Below, one piece after another: positions 1 to 8,644 of a stretch of 64,000 nucleotides of DNA. Made by a program: the position numbers and the translations under genes. Below the pieces are notes generated by a model. The model was not told where the DNA came from. It saw only the letters and a list, made by a program, of their open reading frames with translations, and did no database searches. The first letter of the stretch is position 1; each line of letters opens with the position of its first letter. The stretch spans positions 72,040-136,039 of the forward strand of contig DATGLG010000063.1 in the NCBI GenBank assembly GCA_035294245.1. Reading direction: 5' to 3'. This DNA comes from DATGLG01 sp035294245. GTDB lineage: Bacteria > Pseudomonadota > Alphaproteobacteria > JACZXZ01.

Positions 1-43
1 GTAGAGCCGGCAGGGAGAGGTGGGATCCAGGCGCGACCCCCGA

Positions 44-973
44 TCAGTCTTTGCTCTTATAGATATCGATGACCTTGCCAAGGAGTTCGATCGCCTGCTC
101 GCGCGGGCGCTGGAAGCTGTTGCGGCCGATGATTGAACCCGTGCCGCCGCCGTCGCGGATGGCGCGCACCTCGTCGAGGATGCCCGCTTCGTCCTTGGCC
201 TCGCCGCCTGAGAAGACGACGAGCCTGCGGCCGTTGAAAGCGGCCTGCACCACATGGCGCACGCGCGCGCTCAAGCTCGCAATCTCGATCTTCTGGCTCT
301 CATACACTTTCTTCGCGGCATCCAGCTCGAGATGCTCGCTCGGCGGCTTCACCTTAATGATATGCGCGCCCAGGAGCGCCGCCATGTGTGCCGCATAGGC
401 GCAGATGTCGACCGCCGTCTCGCCGGGCTTGGAGAGGGCGCCGCCACGGGGATAGGACCATATGACCACCGCCAAGCCCTTGCGCTTGGCCTCTTCGGCC
501 ATGCCCCGGATCTCCTCCATCATTCCATAGGCTGCATCGGAGCCCGGATAAATGGTGAAGCCGATAGCGGAGCAGCCGAGGCGAAGGGCATCGTCAACCG
601 AGCCGGTGACCGCTTGATCGGCGGCTTCCTTCGCGCGCGACAGGCTATTGGCGCTATTGACCTTGAGGATGAGGGGGATCTGCCCGGCAAAGGTGTCGGC
701 CCCCGCCTCGATCATCCCGAGCGGCGCCGCATAGGCCGAAAGTCCGGCGTCGAGGGCAAGCTGGAAATGATAATGGGGATCGTAGGCCGGCGGATTGGGC
801 GCGAAGCTGCGCGCCGGGCCGTGCTCGAAGCCCTGATCGACGGGGAGAATGACGAGGCGTCCGGTACCGGCGAGCCGTCCCGTCATGAGAATGCGCGCCA
901 GATTGGCTTTGGTTCCCGGGCAATCGCTCTCGTAATTGTCCAGGATGCGCTTGACGCGTTGGGTAACCTTCAT
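44..973 (-). CDS. fba: Class I fructose-bisphosphate aldolase, DhnA/FbaB family
   Basis: Cytosolic enzyme cleaving fructose 1,6-bisphosphate to two triose phosphates (or the reverse in gluconeogenesis) through a Schiff-base lysine. The 309-aa protein is full length for the archaeal/bacterial DhnA-type class I family. The motifs LPVDQGFEHGP near residue 43, GAHIIKVKPP (carrying the likely Schiff-base lysine) near residue 200 and the phosphate-binding end SGGEAKDE near 255 are all visible. It is the last gene of a minus-strand group after transketolase, GAPDH and a small conserved protein, which fits a glycolysis/Calvin-type carbon unit. Only 43 bases lie beyond its stop before the window edge, so its terminator cannot be judged. 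Confidence 0.93.
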   Translation of the reverse strand: MKVTQRVKRILDNYESDCPGTKANLARILMTGRLAGTGRLVILPVDQGFEHGPARSFAPNPPAYDPHYHFQLALDAGLSAYAAPLGMIEAGADTFAGQIPLILKVNSANSLSRAKEAADQAVTGSVDDALRLGCSAIGFTIYPGSDAAYGMMEEIRGMAEEAKRKGLAVVIWSYPRGGALSKPGETAVDICAYAAHMAALLGAHIIKVKPPSEHLELDAAKKVYESQKIEIASLSARVRHVVQAAFNGRRLVVFSGGEAKDEAGILDEVRAIRDGGGTGSIIGRNSFQRPREQAIELLGKVIDIYKSKD

Positions 974-1075
974 CTCGGAGCCCCCATTCTACAGTCAGGC
1001 CTCGCAAAACGGCCTCTGGAATAGCCGAGGCTCTCCCGATTTGCAATCTCGGGGTCGGGGACAAATCCGTGGCAG

Positions 1076-1540
1076 TCAGAGCGCATCACCGGAAAGCCAG
1101 TTTCGGCAGGCGTCCGCGGGATCGGCGCTCATGCGCAGATCGAGCGCATGCAGCGGCCGTCGTCGCAAAAGGCGCCGATTCTGTTGAGCCGCAATATCGG
1201 CGAGCTTGGTCGCCATTCGGGCCGAGCCCGTGAAGCACACGGCTTCGACGCCGATGCGGAAGGCGGCGAGCACGAGGCCCGGCAGATCGTCGCAATCGAG
1301 GACTGCCTCGAAGCGCGCTTCGGGTTGGGCGCTCCGGACTGCCTCCAGAACGGCCGCGAACCATCCGGCGCCCGCATAAGCGGCGGTCCCGGGGGCGGTC
1401 CAGAGCACGACGGACGTATCGAGCGCCGCGGCCGCCTCGACCGCCATTCTTGCATCCGCAAGCGAATGGAAGATGACCGCCCGTCCGGTCGCTCGCCGGC
1501 TGCGCTCGCGTCCTCGTGCCGTGATGCGAGACCCCGCCAT
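1076..1540 (-). CDS. Conserved small protein between gap and fba
   Basis: A 154-aa protein of unknown biochemical function. It has no signal peptide or membrane segment. An N-terminal basic stretch (residues 1-20) is followed by what looks like an alternating helix/strand body: a segment AVIFHSLADAR, a hydrophobic strand SVVLWTAPG, and a second half with VLDCDDLPGLVLAAFRIG and AVCFTGS. From memory, similar proteins occur next to aldolase and phosphoglycerate kinase genes in other Alphaproteobacteria, so it is probably a real family. It sits where pgk would often be. The start is the only in-frame ATG before the conserved part, although the arginine-rich N-terminus leaves a later start possible. 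Two hairpins separate it from gap. Confidence 0.72.
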   Translation of the reverse strand: MAGSRITARGRERSRRATGRAVIFHSLADARMAVEAAAALDTSVVLWTAPGTAAYAGAGWFAAVLEAVRSAQPEARFEAVLDCDDLPGLVLAAFRIGVEAVCFTGSARMATKLADIAAQQNRRLLRRRPLHALDLRMSADPADACRNWLSGDAL

Positions 1541-1581
1541 CCACGAAGCTTAGCATGCGCAAGGCATGCAAAGCAGCGGGA

Positions 1582-1623
1582 CGGGAGCAGCCGCTCCCGG
1601 AAAGGGCGATGAGGCGGCCCTTT
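1582..1623 (-). terminator. Tandem hairpins just downstream of gap
   Basis: Two hairpins follow the gap stop codon (minus strand). The first has arms AAAGGGC (1601-1607) and GCCCTTT (1617-1623) with a 9-nt loop. The second has arms CGGGAGC (1582-1588) and GCTCCCG (1593-1599) with a 4-nt loop. No strong U-tract follows, so this may be a partial or attenuating terminator, or an RNA-processing or stability structure between gap and the downstream aldolase unit, rather than a full stop. Confidence 0.45.
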
Positions 1624-1626
1624 ACG

Positions 1627-2637
1627 TCATTTCAATTTGCCCATCAGCACGGCAACATCCGCCATGCGGTTGGCGAAGCCCCACTCGTTGTCGTACCAGG
1701 AGAGCACGCGGACGAGCTTGCCGTCGACGACCTGCGTCTGAGTCAGGTCGAAGGTCGAGCTTGCAGGGTTGTGGTTGAAATCCGACGACACCAGCTCCTC
1801 GTCGGTTACCTCGAGAATGCCCTTGAGACGGTTGCTCTTGGCGGCCTTGACGACCGCCTCGTTCACGGCTTCGACGGTCGCGGGCCTCCTCGGGACGAAT
1901 TTGAAATCGATCATCGAGACATTGGGTGTCGGCACGCGGATTGCGGTGCCGTCGAGCTTGCCCTTGAGCTCGGGAAGCACGAGGCCGACGGCGCGCGCCG
2001 CCCCTGTCGTGGTGGGGATCATCGAGAGCGCGGCCGCACGGGCGCGGCGCGCATCCTTGTGCAGCGTATCGACCAGGCGCTGGTCGCCCGTGTAAGAGTG
2101 CACGGTGGTCATGTAGCCATGCTCGATGCCGAACGCGTTGTGCAGCACGGCGGCGACGGGCGCCAGGCAGTTGGTCGTGCAGGACGCGTTCGAGACCACG
2201 GTGTGCTTGCTGTTGAGCTTGTCCTCGTTGACACCATAGACGACGGTGAGGTCGACCCCGGTCGCCGGGGCGGAGATCAACACCCGCCGCGCGCCGGCCT
2301 GGATATGCTTCTCCGCGGCTTCCTTGCTGGTGAAGCGGCCCGTGCATTCCAGCACCACGTCGATCTCGAGCTCCTTCCAGGGCAGCTTCGTCGGATCGCT
2401 TTCGGCGATCACCCGGATATTGCCCTGGCCCAGGTCGATGCCCGTCTTGGTCACCTTGATCTTGCCCGGGAAGGGACCGTGGACGGAGTCGTGCTTCAGC
2501 ATCTTGGCGTTCATCTCGACCGAGCCGAGATCATTGATCGCCACGAACTTGATATCCTTGCGCCCGCTTTCATAGGCGGCGCGGAGCACATGACGGCCGA
2601 TCCGCCCAAAGCCGTTGATCGCCACACGAACTGCCAT
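1627..2637 (-). CDS. gap: Glyceraldehyde-3-phosphate dehydrogenase, type I
   Basis: NAD(P)-dependent oxidative phosphorylation of glyceraldehyde 3-phosphate to 1,3-bisphosphoglycerate in the cytosol. The 336-aa length is normal. The Rossmann motif INGFGRIGRHVLRA opens the protein and the catalytic cysteine lies in SNASCTTNCLAPVA around residue 150. The C-terminal SWYDNEWGFANRM signature is intact. It starts 25 bp after the transketolase stop, so the two are very likely co-transcribed. Cofactor preference cannot be read with certainty from the sequence. Confidence 0.97.
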   Translation of the reverse strand: MAVRVAINGFGRIGRHVLRAAYESGRKDIKFVAINDLGSVEMNAKMLKHDSVHGPFPGKIKVTKTGIDLGQGNIRVIAESDPTKLPWKELEIDVVLECTGRFTSKEAAEKHIQAGARRVLISAPATGVDLTVVYGVNEDKLNSKHTVVSNASCTTNCLAPVAAVLHNAFGIEHGYMTTVHSYTGDQRLVDTLHKDARRARAAALSMIPTTTGAARAVGLVLPELKGKLDGTAIRVPTPNVSMIDFKFVPRRPATVEAVNEAVVKAAKSNRLKGILEVTDEELVSSDFNHNPASSTFDLTQTQVVDGKLVRVLSWYDNEWGFANRMADVAVLMGKLK

Positions 2638-2662
2638 TGTCGCTCTCCAGTCTATCCTCGCG

Positions 2663-4681
2663 TTACCGGCCTAGCGGCATAAGTCTCGCCCGCGCCGCCG
2701 ACACGACCGCGTCGGCCGTGATGCCGAAGTGCTTATAAAGCTCGTCATAAGGACCGGATGCGCCGAAACTGTGCATGCCGATGAAGATGCCGTCGCTCCC
2801 CAAGTATCGCTCCCAGCCGAAGCCGGCAGCCGCCTCGATGGCGATGCGCAAGCTGCCTTGGCCCAAGACCTCGCGGCGATAGGCTTCCGGCTGCTGATCG
2901 AAGAGCCGCCAGCAGGGCATCGAGACGACAGCAGCGCCGATCCCCTCCGATTCGAGCATCTTCTGCGCGGCAAGCGCGATTTCCACCTCGGAGCCCGAAG
3001 CGAGCAAGCTGACGCGGCGCTCACCGGCGGAAGGGGCGAGCACATAAGCGCCCTTGGCGCAGAGATTGGCATCGCCTGGGTTCGCGCGCAGGGTGGGGAG
3101 CGCCTGCCGGGTCAAGGAGAGCACCGACGGCGTTGCCTCGCTCTCCAGGGCAAGCATCCAGCATTCTACCGTCTCGACCCCGTCCGCCGGCCGGAAGACG
3201 TTGAGGTTGGGGATGGCGCGCAGGCCGGCGAGCTGCTCGACGGGCTGATGGGTTGGGCCATCCTCGCCGAGCCCGATCGAATCATGGGTCATCACGAAAA
3301 CGACACGCTGATGCATCAGCGCCGCAAGCCGGATCGCCGGCCGGCAGTAATCGGTGAAGATGAGGAAAGTGCCGCCATAGGGAATGACGCCCTTGTGAAG
3401 CGCCATTCCGTTCATCACGGCGGCCATGGCATGCTCGCGCACCCCGTAATGGATATAGCGGCCGGCGAAGTTGTCGCGACTGACCGTCGCCATGCCGTCG
3501 GCCAATGTGCCATTCGAGCCGGTAAGATCGGCCGACCCGCCGACCATCTCGGGGATCGCCGCGACCAGGGCGTCGAGAGTGGCCTTGGAGGTTTGCCGGG
3601 TCGCGAGCCTCGGCTTCTTCTCGGCGAAATGGCGTTTCACCGCGAGCGCCGGCGCCTGCCAGTTCTCGGGCAGCCGCCCCGCCACAAGGCGCGCGAATTC
3701 AGCCCGGACAGCGGGTTCCCGCACCTCGAGAGCGCTGCGCCAGCGTCGATATTCGTCCGTGCCGCGCAGGCCGACCTGGCGCCACGCGGCGACGATCTCT
3801 TCGGGGACCTCGAAGGGTGGATAGGGCCAGCCCAACGCCGCCCGGGCGCCTTCGATCTCCTTGACGCCGAGTGGCGCGCCGTGCGCCGCCGCCGTTCCCG
3901 CCTTGGTCGGGGCGCCATAGCCAATGGTGGTTCGACAGGCGATAAAGGACGGGAGCTTCGTCGCTTTAGCGCGAGCCAGCGCGCCGTAGATCTCGCCCGG
4001 CTGGTGGCCGTCGACCGCCTGCACGTCCCAGCCGCAGGCGCGGAATCGGGCGAGCTGATCGTCGGCAACGGCAAGGTCGGTCGAGCCATCGATTGAGACG
4101 CGGTTGTCGTCCCAGAGGACGATCAGCTTTCCGAGCCGGAGGTGCCCCGCCAGCGAGATCGCCTCGTGGCTGATCCCCTCCATGAGGCAGCCATCCCCGG
4201 CGATCACATAAGTATAGTGATCGACGAGGGCGTCGCCGAAGCGGGCGTTCAACAGCCGTTCGGCCAGGGCCATGCCCACCGCGTTCGCGAGACCTTGGCC
4301 GAGAGGGCCCGTCGTCGTCTCGATGCCGGGCGCCAACCCGTATTCGGGATGGCCGGCCGTTCGGCTGCCGAGCTGACGGAACCGACGCAGCTCCTCGATC
4401 GTCATCGCCGGATAGCCGGTGAGGTGGAGGAGGGAATAGAGAAGCATCGACCCATGCCCGGCCGACAGCACGAAGCGGTCGCGATCGGGCCAGTCGGGAT
4501 GCTGCGGATCGAATTTGAGGAAGTTCGCAAACAGCACCGTCGCGATATCCGCGGCGCCCATGGGCATGCCGGGATGGCCGGACTTCGCGGCCTCGACCGC
4601 GTCCATGGCGAGGGCTCGAATCGCGTTTGCCATTTGCTGATGGCGCGCGAGGGACGAGCGGAAAGACGCGCTGTCGTTCAT
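2663..4681 (-). CDS. tkt: Transketolase
   Basis: Thiamine-diphosphate enzyme of the pentose phosphate (or Calvin) pathway, transferring two-carbon ketol units between sugar phosphates. The chosen ATG at 4681 gives 672 aa, the usual size; the open frame extends 84 codons upstream but that part is arginine-rich and unlike the family. Seen: KSGHPGMPMGAAD near residue 27, the ThDP motif GDGCLMEGISHEA with its downstream WDDN near residue 155-185, the catalytic region GVREHAMAAVMNG near 410, and HDSIGLGEDGPTHQP near 465. It is the first gene of the minus-strand tkt-gap-(small protein)-fba group. Confidence 0.95.
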   Translation of the reverse strand: MNDSASFRSSLARHQQMANAIRALAMDAVEAAKSGHPGMPMGAADIATVLFANFLKFDPQHPDWPDRDRFVLSAGHGSMLLYSLLHLTGYPAMTIEELRRFRQLGSRTAGHPEYGLAPGIETTTGPLGQGLANAVGMALAERLLNARFGDALVDHYTYVIAGDGCLMEGISHEAISLAGHLRLGKLIVLWDDNRVSIDGSTDLAVADDQLARFRACGWDVQAVDGHQPGEIYGALARAKATKLPSFIACRTTIGYGAPTKAGTAAAHGAPLGVKEIEGARAALGWPYPPFEVPEEIVAAWRQVGLRGTDEYRRWRSALEVREPAVRAEFARLVAGRLPENWQAPALAVKRHFAEKKPRLATRQTSKATLDALVAAIPEMVGGSADLTGSNGTLADGMATVSRDNFAGRYIHYGVREHAMAAVMNGMALHKGVIPYGGTFLIFTDYCRPAIRLAALMHQRVVFVMTHDSIGLGEDGPTHQPVEQLAGLRAIPNLNVFRPADGVETVECWMLALESEATPSVLSLTRQALPTLRANPGDANLCAKGAYVLAPSAGERRVSLLASGSEVEIALAAQKMLESEGIGAAVVSMPCWRLFDQQPEAYRREVLGQGSLRIAIEAAAGFGWERYLGSDGIFIGMHSFGASGPYDELYKHFGITADAVVSAARARLMPLGR

Positions 4682-4931
4682 CGGAATGGAACCAGCCCTG
4701 ACGGCCGCTGCGGCGGTCGAGAGAGGAAGCGGACGGCCGAAAATCGCCGCGAACATGCCGCCATGATCCCGCCCCGTCAACCACTTCCGTGAGCGGGCAT
4801 TCGTGATAAGACCGTGGCCCCCCTCGCGCGTCCTGCTGGCGGCGCCGATGATTGACGCTCGGGCACAGCGAAGCGTATGCTCTCGCCATCGATCCGGCAA
4901 TTCTAACACATTCTCGCAACGCGGGATTCTC

Positions 4932-5153
4932 ATGGCACGACTCGAGGCGGCGCGACAGCGTTTGGAGAAGGCGATCGTTCGCCTCGAGCTGGCGGCGCAA
5001 GCCAGTCATGCACGGAGCGCGGAGCGTGCAAGGCTCGCGGAAGCCCTGGAAGCTGCGCGGAGCGAAAGCCGGGCGCTTCGCGAGGTCGGGTCGACGGTTT
5101 CCGGCCGTCTCGACGCGGTGATCGGCCAGCTCAAGCATGTCCTCGAGGCTTAG
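4932..5153 (+). CDS. Small coiled-coil protein upstream of zapA (DUF4164-like)
   Basis: A 73-aa, almost wholly helical, charged protein (LEAARQRLEKAIVRLE...) with heptad-like spacing of Leu/Ala and no Cys. The ATG at 4932 is preferred because the coiled coil begins immediately after it; the frame is open further upstream but there codes for unrelated residues. Its stop is 5 bp before zapA, so the two are surely co-transcribed. Proteins of this type sit beside zapA in other Alphaproteobacteria, which suggests a cell-division accessory role; that role is inferred from position only. Confidence 0.75.
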   Translation: MARLEAARQRLEKAIVRLELAAQASHARSAERARLAEALEAARSESRALREVGSTVSGRLDAVIGQLKHVLEA

Positions 5154-5158
5154 GCCGC

Positions 5159-5488
5159 ATGTCTCAGCTCACGATCACGATCAACGGGCGGCCTTACCAG
5201 GTCGCCTGCGATGACGGTCAGGAAGAGCATCTCCGCCAGCTTGCCGGTTATATCGACAAGCGCGTCGGCGAATTGAGCGCGGCAATGGGACAGATTGGCG
5301 ATGCGCGCCTTCTCGTGATGACGAGCCTCTTAATCGCCGACGAGCTCGCCGACGCCTACGCCGCGCTTGACGAGGAGCGCAAGAAGCCGCGCGGCATTGC
5401 CCCCGAGACGGAGGCGGCGCTCGCTCAGGGCATCGAGGCCCTGGCTGCGCGGATCGAAAACATTGCCGCGCGGCTCGAAGCTGCCTAG
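5159..5488 (+). CDS. zapA: Cell division protein ZapA
   Basis: ZapA binds FtsZ and promotes bundling of protofilaments at the division site. The 109-aa protein begins with the typical strand ITINGRPYQVACDDGQEEHL and continues with two helices: GYIDKRVGELS, then a long coiled-coil helix with LLVMTSLLIADELADAYAAL. The length and pattern match the family. It overlaps no gene and is followed by the 6S RNA locus, a synteny also known in enterobacteria. Confidence 0.92.
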   Translation: MSQLTITINGRPYQVACDDGQEEHLRQLAGYIDKRVGELSAAMGQIGDARLLVMTSLLIADELADAYAALDEERKKPRGIAPETEAALAQGIEALAARIENIAARLEAA

Positions 5489-5491
5489 ATT

Positions 5492-5635
5492 CACGTCTGG
5501 ACGGGGCTGCACGGTTCGTCAGGCTGCTTCGTGCCCTGGGGCCAATGACTTCCTCAAGGGAGCTGTCACTGCCGGGATCGAGGTCTCGGTACACGGCGCC
5601 CACCTGCGTGAGCAGGCCACAGAGGACAAGTAAAA
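5492..5635 (+). ncRNA. ssrS: 6S RNA (SsrS)
   Basis: 6S RNA mimics an open promoter and sequesters housekeeping RNA polymerase holoenzyme. The call rests on position (directly between zapA and 5-formyl-THF cyclo-ligase, its classic locus) and on sequence: GTGCCCTGGGG on the 5' side near 5531-5541, and GCGCCCACCTG near 5596-5606 on the 3' side, as in other alphaproteobacterial 6S RNAs. CTGC (5507-5510) can pair with GCAG (5612-5615) as part of the closing stem. Ends are approximate. A covariance search with the 6S model would settle it. Confidence 0.8.
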
Positions 5636-5682
5636 GCCAACGGCCGCCGTGGCTCCGTTCGCTCCTACGGCAGGATTCAGCA

Positions 5683-6282
5683 ATGACCTTGAGCGAAGAG
5701 AAAAAGGCCGCGCGCCTTGCCGCTATCGCGCGTCGTGATCAGGCTCATGCCGCGCTTGCCGATATTGCGCCTGATCGCGTCGCGGCTCATTTCGCCGCGA
5801 CCTTCCGACTGGACCCCGGTGCCGTGGTTTCCGCCTACTGGCCTGGACGCACCGAGCTCGACATCCGCCCCCTGGCCGAGCGGCTCCATCGTAGCGGACA
5901 TCCGATCGGACTCCCCGTCGTCCTCGGGCGCGGGCGGCCACTCGTCTTTCGATTGTGGAGGCCCGGTGATGTCCTCGAGCCCAAGCCGTTCGGCCTGCAA
6001 GAGCCCTATGCCACGGCTCCAGAGGTGACGCCGCAGGTGTTGCTGGTGCCGTTCCTTTCCTTCGACCGGAGCGGCTACCGGATCGGCTATGGCGCCGGCT
6101 ATTACGACCGGACGCTGGCCACCCTTCGCGCCCGCCGCAAGGTGCTCGCGATCGGCGTCGGCTATGCCGCACAAGGGACCGACCGCCTGCCGCACGACGC
6201 TCACGACCAGCCCCTCGACTGGGTCGTCACGGAAGAGGGGCCCCTCGCCTTCGATGGTGCCAAGATGAGCGGGGCGGAATGA
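5683..6282 (+). CDS. ygfA: 5-formyltetrahydrofolate cyclo-ligase
   Basis: ATP-dependent conversion of 5-formyl-THF to 5,10-methenyl-THF, salvaging a folate by-product. The ATG at 5683 gives 199 aa, the family size, and starts after the 6S RNA; the frame is open upstream through the RNA gene, but that part is not protein-like. An N-terminal basic nucleotide-binding segment (EEKKAARLAAIARRDQ) and the signature YRIGYGAGYYDRTLA near residue 138 are present. Its TGA overlaps the next gene's ATG, indicating translational coupling. Confidence 0.93.
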   Translation: MTLSEEKKAARLAAIARRDQAHAALADIAPDRVAAHFAATFRLDPGAVVSAYWPGRTELDIRPLAERLHRSGHPIGLPVVLGRGRPLVFRLWRPGDVLEPKPFGLQEPYATAPEVTPQVLLVPFLSFDRSGYRIGYGAGYYDRTLATLRARRKVLAIGVGYAAQGTDRLPHDAHDQPLDWVVTEEGPLAFDGAKMSGAE

Positions 6283-7127
6283 AGCTGCTCGTCTGCGGAG
6301 ACGTTGTCGGCCGCGCCGGACGCAATGTCGTCTGCGATCAAGTTCCGTTGCTCCGTAAGGCGCTCGGCCTCGATTTCGTCGTCGTCAACGGCGAGAATGC
6401 CGCGGGTGGCTTCGGCATCACCGGCGAGATCTGCGGACAATTCTATGCCGCGGGTGTCGATGCGATCACCACCGGCAATCATGTCTGGGATCAGCGGGAA
6501 ACGGCGAGCTACATCCTGCGCGATCCGAAGCTTCTGCGGCCGCATAATTTCCCGCCGGCGACGCCCGGGCGCGGGGTCGGCGTCTTTCCGACGGCGAGCG
6601 GCAAGCGCGTCGTGATTCTGCACGTCATGATGCAGCTTTTCATGGAGCCCCTCGACAACCCCTTCACCTGCCTCGAGCAGCAGCTCGCGACCCATAAGCT
6701 CGGCCGGAATGCCGACCTCATTCTCGTCGACGCCCACGGGGAGGCCACGAGCGAGAAGGTGGCGATCGGGCATTTCTGCGATGGGCGGGTCTCCGCAGTG
6801 ATCGGCACCCATTCCCATATTCCCACCGCCGATGCGCAGATCCTTCCCGGTGGAACCGCATATCAGACCGATCTCGGGATGTGCGGCGACTATGATTCCG
6901 TCATCGGCATGAAGAAGGACGTGGCGGTGGCGCGCTTCGTGAATAAGCTTCGCGGCGAGCGGCTTTCGCCGGCGGAAGGCGAGGCGACGCTATGCGCCGC
7001 CTATATCGAGACCGATGATGCCACCGGCCTGGCGACGCATATCTCTCCGTTGCGGCTCGGTGGGCGATTGCAGCCCCATTGGCCGCTGCCGGCGCCGATG
7101 GGCTCACTCAAGCCGCCCAAATTCTAG
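6279..7127 (+). CDS. YmdB-family metallophosphoesterase (TIGR00282 type)
   Basis: A 282-aa dinuclear-metal phosphoesterase. Characterised relatives hydrolyse 2',3'-cyclic nucleotides and affect RNA turnover and biofilm behaviour. Metal-ligand motifs are visible in order: CGDVVGRAGR (residue 6), VNGENAAGG (about 37), TGNHVWDQ (about 67), DAHGEATSEK (about 150), and GTHSHIPTAD (about 178). It overlaps the cyclo-ligase by 4 bp (ATGA). The physiological substrate in this organism is unknown. Confidence 0.92.
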   Translation: MKLLVCGDVVGRAGRNVVCDQVPLLRKALGLDFVVVNGENAAGGFGITGEICGQFYAAGVDAITTGNHVWDQRETASYILRDPKLLRPHNFPPATPGRGVGVFPTASGKRVVILHVMMQLFMEPLDNPFTCLEQQLATHKLGRNADLILVDAHGEATSEKVAIGHFCDGRVSAVIGTHSHIPTADAQILPGGTAYQTDLGMCGDYDSVIGMKKDVAVARFVNKLRGERLSPAEGEATLCAAYIETDDATGLATHISPLRLGGRLQPHWPLPAPMGSLKPPKF

Positions 7128-7341
7128 CAGCGCCGGCGCGCTCGGGCTCAGTTTCGGGGCAAGGCATCCGGCTCTTGACCTTGATCGAGAAATGGCCCAT
7201 CCCGTCTCGGCGCGGCGGCTTCCGTGGCGCCCAATTCTTGCCATATTGCTCTGTTAGCTGACGGCTAGTCGTCGTGCGCTTGCATACAATATGTGGTATA
7301 GACTTGCGGGCACCCCCGCAGAGACTTGATTCGCATAGCTC

Positions 7342-8091
7342 ATGGCCGGTCATTCCCAATTCAAGAACATCATGTATCGCAAGGGTGCGCAGGATGCGAA
7401 GCGCGCCCGGCTCTTCACCAAGCTGATTCGCGAGATCATGGTCTCAGCTAAATCGGGGCTTCCCGACCCTGCCTCCAATCCGCGGCTGCGTGCGGCGATT
7501 GCCGCGGCGCGGGACGCGAATATGCCGCGCGACAATATCGAGCGCGCCATTCGACGGGCGACGGGCGGGGAGGAGGATGCCAATTACGAAGAGGTGCGTT
7601 ACGAGGGTTACGGCCCCGGAGGCGTCGCCATCATCGTCGAGGCGCTCACCGACAATCGCAAGCGGACCGCTTCCGACGTGCGCACGGCATTCTCAAAGCA
7701 TGGCGGCACGCTCGGCGAGACCAACAGCGTGAGCTTTCAGTTCAAGCGCCTCGGCCAAATTCAATATGGCCCGGAGGCGGGCACGGCGGATGCCATCTTC
7801 GAAGCCGCCCTCGACGTTGGAGCCGACAACGTCGAATCGAGCGCCGGGGGTCATGAGATCACCTGCGCCCCCGAGGATTTCAACGCCGTGCGGGAGTCCC
7901 TCGAGGCGCGCTTCGGACGTCCTCAGCGGGCGGGCCTCGTGTGGAAGCCGCAGATGGCGATCCAGGTCGACGAGGAGCAGGCGAAGACGCTGCTCAAGCT
8001 GCTCGACCAGCTCGAGGACAGCGATGACGTGCAGTCGGTGGCCGCGAATTTTGAAATTCCCGACGACCTCATGGCGAAGCTGACGGCCTGA
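7342..8091 (+). CDS. yebC: YebC/PmpR-family protein (TACO1-like)
   Basis: A 249-aa protein of the YebC family, described in different bacteria as a transcriptional regulator and, more recently, as a factor helping ribosomes through difficult (e.g. proline-rich) stretches. The N-terminal signature GHSQFKNIMYRKG, the middle ATGGEEDANYEEVRYEGYGPGG and the C-terminal acidic region are all typical. It lies 35 bp upstream of ruvC, an arrangement common in Proteobacteria. The upstream 214 bp hold a short hairpin (TGCGGG 7305-7310 with CCCGCA 7315-7320) and an AT-rich patch, but no promoter I can defend. Confidence 0.95.
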   Translation: MAGHSQFKNIMYRKGAQDAKRARLFTKLIREIMVSAKSGLPDPASNPRLRAAIAAARDANMPRDNIERAIRRATGGEEDANYEEVRYEGYGPGGVAIIVEALTDNRKRTASDVRTAFSKHGGTLGETNSVSFQFKRLGQIQYGPEAGTADAIFEAALDVGADNVESSAGGHEITCAPEDFNAVRESLEARFGRPQRAGLVWKPQMAIQVDEEQAKTLLKLLDQLEDSDDVQSVAANFEIPDDLMAKLTA

Positions 8092-8125
8092 GCCGTCGAT
8101 CCGGGGGCGCGAGGACGATGCGAGG

Positions 8126-8644
8126 ATGAAACTTCTGGGGTTAGACCCGGGGCTGCGCAAGACGGGGTGGGGCATCATCGAGGCAGCGGATGGCCGGCTT
8201 CGTCATGTCGCGAACGGCGCGGTGGACTCGGATGACGCTCTGGCGATCCCCGAGCGCCTTGTGCAGCTCTATGAGGGGATCCTGGCCGTCATCGAGCGGT
8301 ATGCGCCGAAGCAGGCGGCCGTCGAGGAAACCTTCGTCAACAAGAACCCGAGCTCGACCTTGAAGCTGGGGCTGGCTCGCGGCGTCGTCCTGCTCGCGCC
8401 GGCGCGCGCCGGCCTTAAGGTGACGGAATATCCGACGAATCTCGTGAAGAAGGCCGTGGTCGGCGCAGGACATGCCGATAAGCGGCAGGTTGAGACCATG
8501 GTCAAGCACCTTCTGCCCACCGCCGAGATCGCCGGGCCCGACGCGGCGGATGCGCTCGCCGTCGCCATCTGCCATGCTCACCACGCCGCCACCTTCGAGC
8601 GCTGGCACGACTATGCGCTCACTGCCGGTCGGGCCGCGTCATGA
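8126..8644 (+). CDS. ruvC: Crossover junction endodeoxyribonuclease RuvC
   Basis: Holliday-junction resolvase that nicks symmetric strands of recombination intermediates, acting with RuvAB. The 172-aa length is normal. Acidic catalytic residues are in place: Asp in LLGLDPGLRKTGWG (residue 6-7), Glu in AVEETFVNKNP (about 67), and the Asp pair in GPDAADALAVAICHAH (about 140). An AGGATG start context is present, and the gene overlaps ruvA by 4 bp. Confidence 0.96.
   Translation: MKLLGLDPGLRKTGWGIIEAADGRLRHVANGAVDSDDALAIPERLVQLYEGILAVIERYAPKQAAVEETFVNKNPSSTLKLGLARGVVLLAPARAGLKVTEYPTNLVKKAVVGAGHADKRQVETMVKHLLPTAEIAGPDAADALAVAICHAHHAATFERWHDYALTAGRAAS

Noticed and set aside
7280..7302. Possible sigma-70 promoter before yebC (TTGCAT and TATAGA)
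   Set aside because: The spacing of the two boxes is far too short and no alternative pair fits.
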